In this document: positions 45,093-53,378 of the stretch, piece after piece
How the letters are laid out: each line of letters opens with the position of its first letter
How positions within the stretch are numbered: position 1 is the stretch's first letter
Assembly: GCF_003315795.1 (NCBI RefSeq)
Contig: NZ_QMEY01000001.1
Location: 248,001 to 312,000 of the forward strand
Direction: 5' to 3'
DNA: 64,000 nucleotides
Source: Spongiactinospora rosea
Lineage (GTDB): Bacteria > Actinomycetota > Actinomycetes > Streptosporangiales > Streptosporangiaceae
Translations under genes and position numbers: made by a program
The notes under the pieces: generated by a model
Database searches by the model: none
Told to the model about the DNA's origin: nothing
Seen by the model: only the letters and a program-made list of their open reading frames with translations

Positions 45093-46978
45093 GCCTGCTC
45101 CATGAGTGTGCTCGGACGGAAGCCGCGCCACTGTTCCTTGGCTCTGTGCAGGAAATAGCCGATCGGCTCCTGCCAGGTGTGGCGTCGCCGGGCCGACCTG
45201 CGGGCCATGAACCCCAGGCCGTGGGTGCGATAGATAGAGCCCCCCGCGCGCAGGAGGGCCTGGAAGAGTTCGATGTCCACCGAACGGGGGACCGGCCGGA
45301 AGCCGCCCAGCGCGCGTAGCGTCTCGCGGGAGATCAGGAAGGTCCCGCCCGCCACGTGGTCGGCCATCACCTCGCTGGTCCACCGCCGGCGGATCGTGAG
45401 GTCGATCTGCTCCAGGTAGAAGAACTCCGAGGCCACCCCGACCAGGTCCGCGCCGCTGTAGCGGCGGGCGAGCACCAGGTCGGCGAGGTGGTCGGGCCCG
45501 TACCAGTCGTCGTCGTCCCATTTGGTGACGTACGTGCCGGAGGCCCGGTCCACCGCGCGGTTCAGGATCTCCCCGAACGGCGTGGCCGCGTCCGCCGTGA
45601 CGACGGTCAGCGGCAGCGGGAAATCGGCCACCGCGCCGGCCACCGCCTCCTCCGGCACGCCGTGCAGCCCGAGTACGACCTCGATGTCCACGCCGCGCTG
45701 CGCGGCGATCTGGCCGAGCGCGAAGCCCACGAAATCGGGCCTGCGGGTGCAGAGCACCACGGAGATCGGCGGGTCGGGCGGGATGGGCTTCCCAGCCGCC
45801 GCGGCGAGGGCCTGCCAGCGGGCGGTGGTGCCGTGCGCGCGCAGGGCGTGGCGGCGCAGACGTACGCTGTGCTCCTCCCTGCGCAGGTCGTCGGCGATGT
45901 CGCCGGGTGTGGCCAGATGCGACAGGAGTTCTGCGCCCAGTAGCGGTTCCGCCCAGATGGGGGCCGGGCCGGTGGACACCAGCGGTACCCCGGCCGCCGC
46001 CAGTCCGGCGACGACGCGGGCCGCGGCGACCGGGCCGGTGTGCGCGGGACGCCAGTGCAGCCGCAGGCCGCGCAGCGGGCGCAGCCGGTCCACGTCGGCG
46101 TCGGCGACCAGGCCGGATTCATGGAAGCGGACCAGTTCCTGGCCTTCGCTGGCCACGCCCCACGCGCCGGTGCGGCCGGTCAGGTCCGCGATGCCCTTGG
46201 ACGGGTCGCGCAGGAAGCCGCGCGGGTTGACCGACCGCTCGTCTATGGGCGGCAGGTGGTCGGGGGTGGCCGCGGACGCCGCGCGCAGCACCGGGTAGCC
46301 GCCGGGCGAGCCGGCCTTGGTCCATGCGGTGTCCCGCCACGAGGCGCGTCCGGCGGCCGGTACGCGATCGTCGGGCCATGCGCTCTGCGGCGCGCGAACG
46401 GCCAGGTCACTGGAGGAGATGCCGGACGGTTCCGGCTCGCCCCCGACGGTGACGTCCGGGTCGCCGGGCCGCCAGTCGGCCAGCCCCGGCTCGCCGAGCC
46501 CGGCGGCGGGCAGCGGGTACGCCGTCAGGTGGAACCCCGTCCCCCCGGCCGCGACGGCGGTCACGATGTCGCCGGCGGGGGTCTCCTTGCCGAGCCGGGT
46601 GGCGACCAGCCAGCCGGACGCGCCGTACCGGGTGATGTGGACCTCGCGCACCAGGCGCTGGCCGACACCGCGCGCCAGCGCGACGTGCGGCGCGTCGTAC
46701 CACGACGGCGTCGCGGCGATGGCCACCACGACGCGCTTGACGGCCGGGAGCACGTCCCGCAGCGAGACGATCCGCCGTAGGTCGGTGGGGGTGCGGGCGA
46801 GGACGACGACGGCTTCGGGCGCGCGGATCGTCCACGGGGAGTCCGCGAGGTCGTCCGCGTCGGCCCACGAGATCGCCGCCTTGGGCAGCAATTCGGCTAG
46901 GACGTCACCGGCATCATGGACACCCGAAACCGCGGCGACGACCTTGGTCCCCGCCCCGACGATCCCGCCCGGGATCAC
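45089..46978 (-). CDS. GT2-family glycosyltransferase with a large N-terminal domain
   Basis: This 629-aa protein has a GT2 domain only in its C-terminal 250 residues: ISVVLCTRRPDFVGFALGQI, then YVTKWDDDDWYGPDHLADLV (DXD) and GTFLISRETLRALGGFRPVP. The first ~370 residues include a Rossmann-like segment (VVVLARTPTDLRRIVSLRDV) and a region resembling a GT-B half, but I cannot assign it. It starts at GTG 46978, overlapping the methyltransferase stop by 4 nt (GTGA), and ends in another GTGA overlap. Confidence 0.82.
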   Translation of the reverse strand: MIPGGIVGAGTKVVAAVSGVHDAGDVLAELLPKAAISWADADDLADSPWTIRAPEAVVVLARTPTDLRRIVSLRDVLPAVKRVVVAIAATPSWYDAPHVALARGVGQRLVREVHITRYGASGWLVATRLGKETPAGDIVTAVAAGGTGFHLTAYPLPAAGLGEPGLADWRPGDPDVTVGGEPEPSGISSSDLAVRAPQSAWPDDRVPAAGRASWRDTAWTKAGSPGGYPVLRAASAATPDHLPPIDERSVNPRGFLRDPSKGIADLTGRTGAWGVASEGQELVRFHESGLVADADVDRLRPLRGLRLHWRPAHTGPVAAARVVAGLAAAGVPLVSTGPAPIWAEPLLGAELLSHLATPGDIADDLRREEHSVRLRRHALRAHGTTARWQALAAAAGKPIPPDPPISVVLCTRRPDFVGFALGQIAAQRGVDIEVVLGLHGVPEEAVAGAVADFPLPLTVVTADAATPFGEILNRAVDRASGTYVTKWDDDDWYGPDHLADLVLARRYSGADLVGVASEFFYLEQIDLTIRRRWTSEVMADHVAGGTFLISRETLRALGGFRPVPRSVDIELFQALLRAGGSIYRTHGLGFMARRSARRRHTWQEPIGYFLHRAKEQWRGFRPSTLMEQA

Positions 46979-48108
46979 GATGTGCTCCGCCGGAACAGCA
47001 TCGCGCCTTTCTCCGCGGCGTAGGACGTGGCCGTGAGTTCGGGGTATTCGCGCAGCCAGCGTTCGGCGATCTGCTGCTCGTCGGCGCGTACGGTGTCGTC
47101 GAGCACGATCCACGCGTCCGGCGCGCAGTGCGGCAGCAGCAGCGGCACCGCCGGGTACCGGGCCTGCGGGCCGGTCTGCTCCGGCGGGCCGTCCACGAAG
47201 ACCAGACCGGCGTCGCTGAGGTCGTCCAGCGCGGTGGTGTCGTACCACGGCTGCCCCTGCCAGTCGGTAAGCGGCGCGTGCCTCACCTCGACGATCGAGT
47301 CGAGCCCGTGCGCCGCCACCAGATCCTGGGACGCCCGCGCGAACCGCTCCTCGTGCTCCAGCGCGACGATCCGGCCGCCGCCGAACCGCTCGATCGCGTA
47401 CCCCAGCCAGATCGAGGACGAGCCGCTGCCGCACTCGATGACCAGCTTGGGCCGGTCGGCCGCGATCCGTTCCACCAGAAGCCGGATCACGTCGGGCGAG
47501 GCCGCCCACCCGCGCAGCCGGGGCATGGGGGCCCGCGGCTGGAGCATCGCGCGCAGGTCGATCATGGCCTCGACCTGGTTGTACTCCGTGCGCGCCCGCA
47601 ACGCCCTGACGACCTGGTCACGGACCGCCCGGTCCACGCCCTCGATCGACCGCTTCACCTCGGCCAGCCCCGCATCGACCGTACTCCGCTGCGCGTCGAG
47701 GGCCTTGGCCTGCCGCTTCAGCAACTCGGTCTGCCCGGCCAGCTCCGCACGGTCCTCCCCGAGCGCGGCCACGACCGTGTTCACCCCGGCCTGCTGCCCG
47801 GCCGAGGTCTCCTTGAGCTGTACGGCGAGCGCGCGGACGCTGTCCCGAAGCTGCGCGAGGGCCGCCTCGTTCCGCTTCACCCGCTGGTCGATGCGCAGCG
47901 CCTTGCCGTCGGCCCGCCGTACGAGGAGCACGGCGACGGCCAGCCCGGCGAGCCCGGCAGTGGTCAGGGCGAGCTGGACCGCATCGGTCCACTCCACGGT
48001 CCCGGACGCCGACAGTAATACCAGGCCCACGATCACAACACCGCCGGTCAGGGCGGAAATGATCAGCAGCCGCCGGGTGGTCGGTGCGGGTAAACGTAGC
48101 CTTTCCAC
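46975..48108 (-). CDS. Membrane-anchored coiled-coil SAM methyltransferase
   Basis: This 377-aa protein has two N-terminal helices (LIISALTGGVVIVGLVLLSA and QLALTTAGLAGLAVAVLLVR), a roughly 110-aa coiled coil, then a class I methyltransferase-like domain (KLVIECGSGSSSIWLGYAIE, IVALEHEERFARASQDLV, LVFVDGPPEQTG, WIVLDDTVRADEQQIAERWL). The GxGSSS loop and the acidic EHE fit SAM binding. It heads the operon with two GT2 genes and probably caps or modifies the glycan at the membrane. It starts at GTG 48108; TATCCT 12 nt upstream may be the -10 box of a nearly leaderless mRNA. Confidence 0.82.
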   Translation of the reverse strand: MERLRLPAPTTRRLLIISALTGGVVIVGLVLLSASGTVEWTDAVQLALTTAGLAGLAVAVLLVRRADGKALRIDQRVKRNEAALAQLRDSVRALAVQLKETSAGQQAGVNTVVAALGEDRAELAGQTELLKRQAKALDAQRSTVDAGLAEVKRSIEGVDRAVRDQVVRALRARTEYNQVEAMIDLRAMLQPRAPMPRLRGWAASPDVIRLLVERIAADRPKLVIECGSGSSSIWLGYAIERFGGGRIVALEHEERFARASQDLVAAHGLDSIVEVRHAPLTDWQGQPWYDTTALDDLSDAGLVFVDGPPEQTGPQARYPAVPLLLPHCAPDAWIVLDDTVRADEQQIAERWLREYPELTATSYAAEKGAMLFRRSTS

Positions 48109-48530
48109 TCAGAGAGGATATGAGATGTAAAACGGAAGGACAGGGCATCTCTACTAAGAGTTAGCTGAGAGCTACCTGATCCTCGACTGCCACGGTGGTC
48201 GTGGTTCGTCACCCCAGGCACGGCCCTTGCCCAGGCCACGGCGGGGGAGAGGGGGTGCGGCGGCGATTCGGTCACTGGCGTGCCCGAAACCCTCGATCCG
48301 GCGACCGGAATACAGTTCAGCGGCAGCCGGCGAGACCCTGTAGTCCCGCCCTTGACCAGGATGTCCGGGGCCTGTAGGACCCGATCACCACGGCGTACCG
48401 GAACCCCCGCCGGCCAATCCGACGAGCCTTGCCCCGGCACCCACAACAGGCGTCACATATCCGTCCGGCCCCCACCACACACCCGCAGCCACACCACCCG
48501 CCCACCCGGCACCAAGCCCCCACCTCCGGC
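48109..48530. other. Non-coding region with an isolated promoter-like pair
   Basis: No gene is supported here. TTGACC (48352-48357) and TAGGAC (48375-48380) on the plus strand are spaced exactly 17 bp, as in a housekeeping promoter, but no ORF follows. Any transcript would run into the hairpin array and then the CRISPR leader. Confidence 0.35.
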
Positions 48531-48558
48531 GAGATAATGCGCCCCGCGCTGAGGGCCC

Positions 48559-48876
48559 CGCCTCCGGCGAAAGGCCGCGCTGCGCGCCGGGGGACGCCTC
48601 CGGCGGGAGTCGCGCTCCGCGCGGCGGGGTCGCCTTCGGCGGGGGTGCGCTTCGCGCAGGTAGTCCGCCTCCGGCGGGAGTCGCGCTCCGCGCCGAAGAA
48701 CCGCCTCCGGCGAAAAGGCCGCGCTGCGCGCCAGGGGACGCCCTCGGCGGGTGGTGCGCTTCGCGCAGGTAGTCCGCCTCCGGCGGGAGTCGCGCTCCGC
48801 GCCGAAGAACCGCCTCCGGCGAAAAGGCCGCGCTGCGCGCCAAGGGCCCGCCTCCGGCGGAAGGCGGCGCTTCGCC
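48559..48876. repeat. Array of alternating GC-rich mini-hairpins
   Basis: About 18 short palindromes alternate strictly between two types: CGCC-TCC-GGCG and GCGC-T(C/T/G)C-GCGC. Each could form a 4-bp hairpin with a 3-nt loop; neighbours are 5-15 nt apart. The stretch from 48644 to 48733 recurs exactly at 48753-48842 (90 bp, offset 109). No gene is present. It ends about 220 nt before the first CRISPR repeat. Confidence 0.85.
48644..48842. repeat. Perfect 90-bp direct duplication inside the hairpin array
   Basis: Positions 48644-48733 and 48753-48842 are identical across 90 bp, starting GGTGCGCTTCGCGCAGG and ending GCGCTGCGCGCCA. The offset is 109 nt. Identity without a single change implies recent duplication or gene conversion. 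Confidence 0.9.
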
Positions 48877-48960
48877 AGCCGTCGCGCTACCGCGCGCAAA
48901 GGTCCTCGCTGACGCTCGGCCTGTTCTTCCCCATGTCGGGCTCCGCCCGACGCTAGCGCC

Positions 48961-49093
48961 CCCAGCCCGTCACTCACACCACCCGATCCACCGGTAACGC
49001 CCCCGCCAGGGGCAGAATCCATAGAAGTGGATCACCGACAAACCCCGACATCACAACACCGCAGGTCGGCTGTATCCTTGCCGCTCACGAAGG
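48961..49093 (+). promoter_or_regulatory. Probable CRISPR leader
   Basis: This 133-bp stretch directly before the first intact repeat is less GC-rich than its surroundings and has no ORF. Leaders sit at the end with the best-preserved repeats, and the right end of the array is decayed, so the leader must be here. The repeat orientation (GTGCTCCCC first) also matches plus-strand transcription in type I-E arrays. Confidence 0.5.
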
Positions 49094-49429
49094 GTGCTCC
49101 CCACGCGTGTGGGGATGGACCGCATACGGCCGTGCGGTCCGGTGATCGTCACGTGTGCTCCCCACGCGTGTGGGGATGGACCGGACACCGCCCAGGCTCG
49201 GGGCGTCGATATGGAGTGCTCCCCACGCGTGTGGGGATGGACCGTCCTCCTTACCTGCCTCGCGGTCGCCCACGGCGTGCTCCCCACGCGTGTGGGGATG
49301 GACCGCTGAACCGGATGATCCGCTGTTTGCTGCCTTTGTGCTCCCCACGCGTGTGGGGATGGACCGGAGGCTGGGGACTACCGGGCCGCGCTGAAGGAGT
49401 GCTCCCCACGCGTGTGTGGGGATGGGCCG
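49094..49429 (+). CRISPR. CRISPR array, six well-preserved type I-E-like repeats
   Basis: The 29-nt repeats start at 49094, 49155, 49216, 49277, 49338 and 49399. They begin GTGCTCCCC, have a central ACGCGTGT, and end GGGGATGGACCG; the arms CCCCAC and GTGGGG form a hairpin. The first five are identical. The sixth is 31 nt (an extra TG in the centre and one A-to-G change). All five spacers are exactly 32 nt. This is the type I-E repeat style of actinobacteria. No cas gene lies in the window. Confidence 0.97.
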
Positions 49430-50821
49430 GACTACAAGGTCGAAGGCCACAAGAACCTGGCGTGCTCCCCACACGTGGGGGGCCAGCTGAGGTCCGGGGC
49501 ATGCTCACGGCATGCGTGCTCCCTACCCGCGTAGGGGCGGATTTCCGGTTTCTCTGCGATACGCGCGGGGTCCGATGTACTTCCTACACACCTGTCGCTA
49601 GACCATGTGCAGGGAGCTTGTGCCGCTCCTTCACTGTCTCCTCCCGGCGGTGGACCGCTGTGTGTGCGGGCCGCGGCGTCTATCCCCCGAGGCCCCCCAC
49701 ACGCACGCGTGGGGTTAACCGAGGGCTAGACGATCATCATTGCGTAGCCCGGTGTGATTCCCACGCAGGTGGGGGTGGACCAGAACGCAATGGCGACCTC
49801 GCCGAGGAAAAGAACTGATTCCCACCCACAGGGCCATGCACGTCGCGGAGCCTCTGCTCGGCGGCCTCCTGATCCCTACACACGTGTGGATGACCGACAC
49901 ACCTCTTGGGGCCATCCCCATGCCGCCCACGCTCTCCCACACACGTGGGGGACCAGGGGCGGCTCTTGAGCGGCAGTGTGCTCCCCACACGCGTGGGGTA
50001 GAGCAGCGGCGATCACCCATATCGGCGCGTTTGGCGAGCTCCCATATGAGTGCGGTGGACCGGATCCCGTAACGCGTTCGTACTATCTCAGCGGTGCTCC
50101 CCGTACGTGAGGGGGTGGACCGCAGACCGAGGTCCTGATCGCCGACATCCGGGTGTATCGAAAAGGCCGCGATCCTGCTTTCCACACCTGTGGGGTGGAC
50201 CGTTCGCAGCGCTGAACTGGCCCGGCGATGGCCACATGATCCACTCACGCTTAGGAGCGAACCGCGACTGGCCGTGGCCATGGCAGCCAGCGCGGTGTAC
50301 TCGCCGCACGCGTGGGGTTAACCGCTACCACCCTCATGACGATTTCCTCTCGGGTGCTCGACGCCGCCGGGGCTGGCCTATGGAGATCATGGAGATCATG
50401 GAGATCATGGAGATCATCGCGCTGCCCATAATCGTGGACATGGACCGTTGGCTAGGTCCGACTTGGGGACTCGCCGGCGTGCTCCTATGCGCGTGGGGTG
50501 ATCCTGACCGCCTGGATCTACGGGCTCTGTCCTCTCTGGTCCCCGCACATGTAGGGATGAACGGCCGCCGACGCAGTCCGGGTGGGCGGAGGCCCGGTGG
50601 TCCCTATACATGGGGTGGACCCGAGATCCGCATCGGTGACGGGAATGGGGAGTACGGGCGATCCCATACGCGGGGGGGTGGCGGAGACTCGCGGCGCGGA
50701 GGGGGCCTCACGTGGGTAGGGATGAACCGGGGCCATGCGCGAGGCTCAGGGGGCTCCTCGCATTCCCCGCACGCGTGGAGATGGCTGCTGGGCGCTCCGC
50801 ATTTATGTAGGGATGAACCGG
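49430..50821 (+). CRISPR. Decayed continuation of the CRISPR array
   Basis: At least 24 degenerate repeats continue at mostly 56-63 nt spacing. Approximate starts: 49462, 49516, 49577, 49636, 49692, 49754, 49815, 49870, 49931, 49978, 50037, 50094, 50175, 50236, 50297, 50354, 50419, 50479, 50537, 50597, 50657, 50702, 50760, 50793. The one at 50094 still differs from consensus at only 5 of 29 positions. Many keep the CCCCAC/GTGGGG core or GGATGGACCG tail. They have collected substitutions and small deletions; the last two are 33 nt apart, so a spacer was lost. Confidence 0.85.
50380..50415. repeat. Four tandem 9-bp repeats within an old spacer
   Basis: ATGGAGATC is repeated four times without change between two decayed CRISPR repeats (50354 and 50419). 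It is either slippage in an unused spacer or captured from the protospacer. Confidence 0.9.
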
Positions 50822-51303
50822 TAGCGCTGAGGCGTTCCGCCGAGTGGGGTACATCGGACTTCGGTTGCGAGATCCACGATGGGTCCCACATACGGCACTG
50901 TCGCGAAGATCTCAGGGCCACGCGGCCCCGTGGACGCCGACATGGGCCCCGGGAGGCTTCCTCGCCAGTCCGAGACGGGCTGTGCCCGCGGCTCAGGCAA
51001 GGGAAGAGCCCGGGGACATGGCGGTCTGTATGTCCGCTTAAGTGGGGAAACACCCTGTAAGGGTTTTCTCTCACCGAGGAACGTGATAGGGATCACAGAA
51101 GATACCGGAATGTCCTATCTGTTGAGGAGGTTTGATCGCCTCGTGAGGTACTTCCCGGTGGTCGTACGGCTCGTGCATCGCCTGCACGTGGATCTGTGCC
51201 GTCTGAACAGCCAGCTCTGTCCCTGAACGCAATCCCACTCCCTTACCCTCCCTCCCACATGCCCACCTCAGCGTGAGCATGCTGTCCTGCCGGAGTCGCG
51301 TTC
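50822..51303. other. Intergenic region upstream of the symporter gene
   Basis: No convincing gene is present. The first part may contain one or two more very decayed CRISPR repeats (for example near 50876). A CRP-like site lies at 51082-51097. A 38-codon ORF at 51110-51226 has no good ribosome site. Confidence 0.4.
51082..51097. promoter_or_regulatory. CRP-like palindrome upstream of the symporter gene
   Basis: CGTGA-N6-TCACA matches the CRP/GlxR consensus TGTGA-N6-TCACA at all but the first base. It lies 207 bp before the symporter ATG. Dicarboxylate uptake is often cAMP-controlled, so it may be functional; this is inference. Confidence 0.35.
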
Positions 51304-52614
51304 ATGAAGAAAATCTCCTTCTCACTCCAGTTGCTGCTCGGTCTGGTGATAGGCGTCGCGCTAGGTTTCGTGGCCCGCGCCGGTGAAGTCGAATGGCTCA
51401 CCACCACCCTGACCGAAGTCGGTTCGATCTTCATCCAGCTCCTCAAGCTCGCCGTTCCGCCGCTGGTCTTCACCGCGGTCGTGGTCAGCGTGGCGAATCT
51501 GCGCAACGTCAGCGGGGCCGCCAGGCTGGCGAGCAGGACGCTGATGTGGTTCCTGATCACCTCACTCATCGCGGTGGTCTTCGGCCTGGCCCTCGGATTG
51601 ATCATCAACCCCGGCCAGGGCATCAACATCTCCACCGCCGGGGCCAAGGCCATTGACCAGGAGGACGCCGGAACCTGGCTGGACTTCCTGACCGGCATCA
51701 TCCCGACCAACGTCGTCACCGCGTTCACCGAGCTCAACGTCCTCCAGATCGTCTTCCTGGGAGTCGTCCTCGGTGCGGCCGCGCTGGCGATCGGCGACAA
51801 GGCCGAGCCGTTCATCGGCTTCAGCCGGTCCGTACTCGAACTGGTGCAAAAGGCCCTCTGGTGGGTCATCAGGCTGGCCCCGATCGGCACCGCCGGTCTG
51901 ATCGGCAAGTCCGTGGCCACCTACGGCTGGGACCTGCTCGCCCCGCTCGCCAAGTTTAGCGCGGGCGTCTACATCGGCTGCGCGCTGGTACTCGTGGTCA
52001 GCTACCCGCTGCTGCTGTCCTTCGTCGGCAAGGTCAACCCGCTCACCTTCTACCGCAACGCCTGGCCCGCGCTGGAACTGGCCTTCGCCTCCCGTTCCTC
52101 GGTCGGCACCATGCCGCTCACCCAGCGGGTCACCACCGACCGCCTGGGCGTGGACCGCGACTACGCCGCCTTCGCGGTGCCGTTCGGCGCGACCACCAAG
52201 ATGGACGGCTGCGCCGCGATCTACCCGGCGCTGGCGGCGATCTTCGTGGCTCAGGTGTACAACGTTCCGCTCAACGTCGGCCACTACCTGCTGATCGCGT
52301 TCGTCTCGGTGATCGGCTCGGCCGCGACCGCCGGACTGACCGGCGCGATCGTGATGCTCACGCTGACGCTGAGCACGGTGGGCCTGCCCCTGGAGGGCGT
52401 CGGCCTGCTGCTGGCGATCGACCCGATCCTCGACATGATCCGTACCGCGACCAACGTCGCGGGACAGATGGTCGTACCGGTACTGGTCGCCCGCTCCGAG
52501 GGCCGCCTCGACGAGGCCGTACTCAACGCCCCGCCGCAGCCCCTGGACGAGGCGCCCACCTCGGTCCGCCCCGCCGCGGGCCCGACCCCCGGCCCCGAGC
52601 CCGCCCCGGCCTGA
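51304..52614 (+). CDS. Dicarboxylate/amino acid:cation symporter (DAACS family)
   Basis: This 436-aa membrane protein of the GltP/DctA family has eight helices and two re-entrant loops. The serine-rich hairpin motif is ELAFASRSSVGTMPLT, and GATTKMDGCAAIYPAL corresponds to the NMDGT sodium/substrate motif (here KMDGC). The helix-8 region has AIDPILDMIRTATNVAGQMV. It imports C4-dicarboxylates or glutamate with Na+ or H+. It starts at ATG 51304 after GGAG. The C-terminus is Pro-rich. Confidence 0.92.
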   Translation: MKKISFSLQLLLGLVIGVALGFVARAGEVEWLTTTLTEVGSIFIQLLKLAVPPLVFTAVVVSVANLRNVSGAARLASRTLMWFLITSLIAVVFGLALGLIINPGQGINISTAGAKAIDQEDAGTWLDFLTGIIPTNVVTAFTELNVLQIVFLGVVLGAAALAIGDKAEPFIGFSRSVLELVQKALWWVIRLAPIGTAGLIGKSVATYGWDLLAPLAKFSAGVYIGCALVLVVSYPLLLSFVGKVNPLTFYRNAWPALELAFASRSSVGTMPLTQRVTTDRLGVDRDYAAFAVPFGATTKMDGCAAIYPALAAIFVAQVYNVPLNVGHYLLIAFVSVIGSAATAGLTGAIVMLTLTLSTVGLPLEGVGLLLAIDPILDMIRTATNVAGQMVVPVLVARSEGRLDEAVLNAPPQPLDEAPTSVRPAAGPTPGPEPAPA

Positions 52615-52642
52615 CCTCAGCACCCACCTGATGAACCGGCAC

Positions 52643-52687
52643 ACCGTGGCCCCACCCGCGACCTCAAGGCGCAGGCGGGGCCACGGT
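52643..52687. terminator. Strong hairpin after the symporter gene
   Basis: ACCGTGGCCCC (52643-52653) and GGGGCCACGGT (52677-52687) are perfect 11-bp arms around a 23-nt partly paired loop. It begins 29 nt after the symporter stop and probably ends its transcript, although no U-run follows. It overlaps the first copy of the local repeat family. Confidence 0.5.
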
Positions 52688-53270
52688 ACGTTCACCGATC
52701 GGCCAGCACCGGTCGGCTGAACCCCGCCGAACCTCGTTGATCGTGGTGGGTGAGCAGGTGACCTGAACGCGGCGTGCGCCGGGGTTCGGTCGCCTTCGCC
52801 CGCCAGTCCCATCCCTGCCCACTGGCCGAAGGGCGGGGATGCGGCCATGGTGGGTCTTGGCTGGTGAGGTACGTGTCCGGTGAGCCTGGTGGCCCCCTGC
52901 GACCTCAGGGACAGGCGGAGCCGTACGTTCACCGACCCGGCGCGGTACGGCAGGCTGACCTATCAGGGCCTACAGGTCGAAGGGCGGGGATGCGGCCATG
53001 GTGGGTCTTGGCTGGTGAAGTACGTGTCCGGTGAGCCTGGTGGCCCGCAGCGGACCGTTGGGCGCCGCCGTCGGCTGTGAAGGGCCGACCGTTGTGGCCC
53101 CGGCTGCGACCTCGAAGGATCGTGGCGGGCTTTCCCCACAGCCGGAGTGGCAGACCGGGACGCCATCACCTCGAAGCGCGGGCGGGGCCACAGTATGTTC
53201 GCTGATCCGGCGTGGTACGGCAGGCTGCCCCATCACGGTCTCCGGGCGAAGGCCGGGGATGTGGTCTGGC
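52646..53270. repeat. Three diverged copies of a ~75-150 bp intergenic repeat
   Basis: Related blocks start near 52646, 52890 and 53095: TGGCCCC, GCGACCTC, then GGCGGGGCCAC-like and GTACGTTCACCGA-like sequences, then GGTACGGCAGGCTG. A second block, 52827-52895, recurs at 52978-53046 with one change in 69 bp, and faintly at about 53246-53268. Copy 3 carries an extra 59 bp: ACCTCGAAG at 53109-53117 recurs at 53168-53176, flanking the insert. No gene is present between 52615 and 53378. Confidence 0.7.
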
Positions 53271-53378
53271 CGGGAGGGGTGTGTGGTGGAGACCCGCGTC
53301 GATCCGGGTTCGGGGCGTATTGGATCGCTTGGCCGAGCCGGGGCTCACCGCCGCCGCCACGGTGAAGGGGGGCCGTGC

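Noticed and set aside
43509..48108. Possible cas-type genes left of the CRISPR array
   Set aside because: The three genes are two GT2 glycosyltransferases and a methyltransferase, with no HD, RAMP or Cas1 motifs.
48453..49022. Minus-strand ORFs across the mini-hairpin array
   Set aside because: They only translate the repeats (RRRPLARSAAF-like strings) and have no start signal.
49027..49818. 263-codon plus-strand ORF across the CRISPR array
   Set aside because: Its repeated HACGDGP, RVWGW and LPTRVGMD strings are the CRISPR repeat read in three frames. It is an artefact.
51110..51226. 38-codon ORF upstream of the symporter
   Set aside because: No ribosome site at a proper distance and no recognisable feature; it could be a leader peptide but there is no support.
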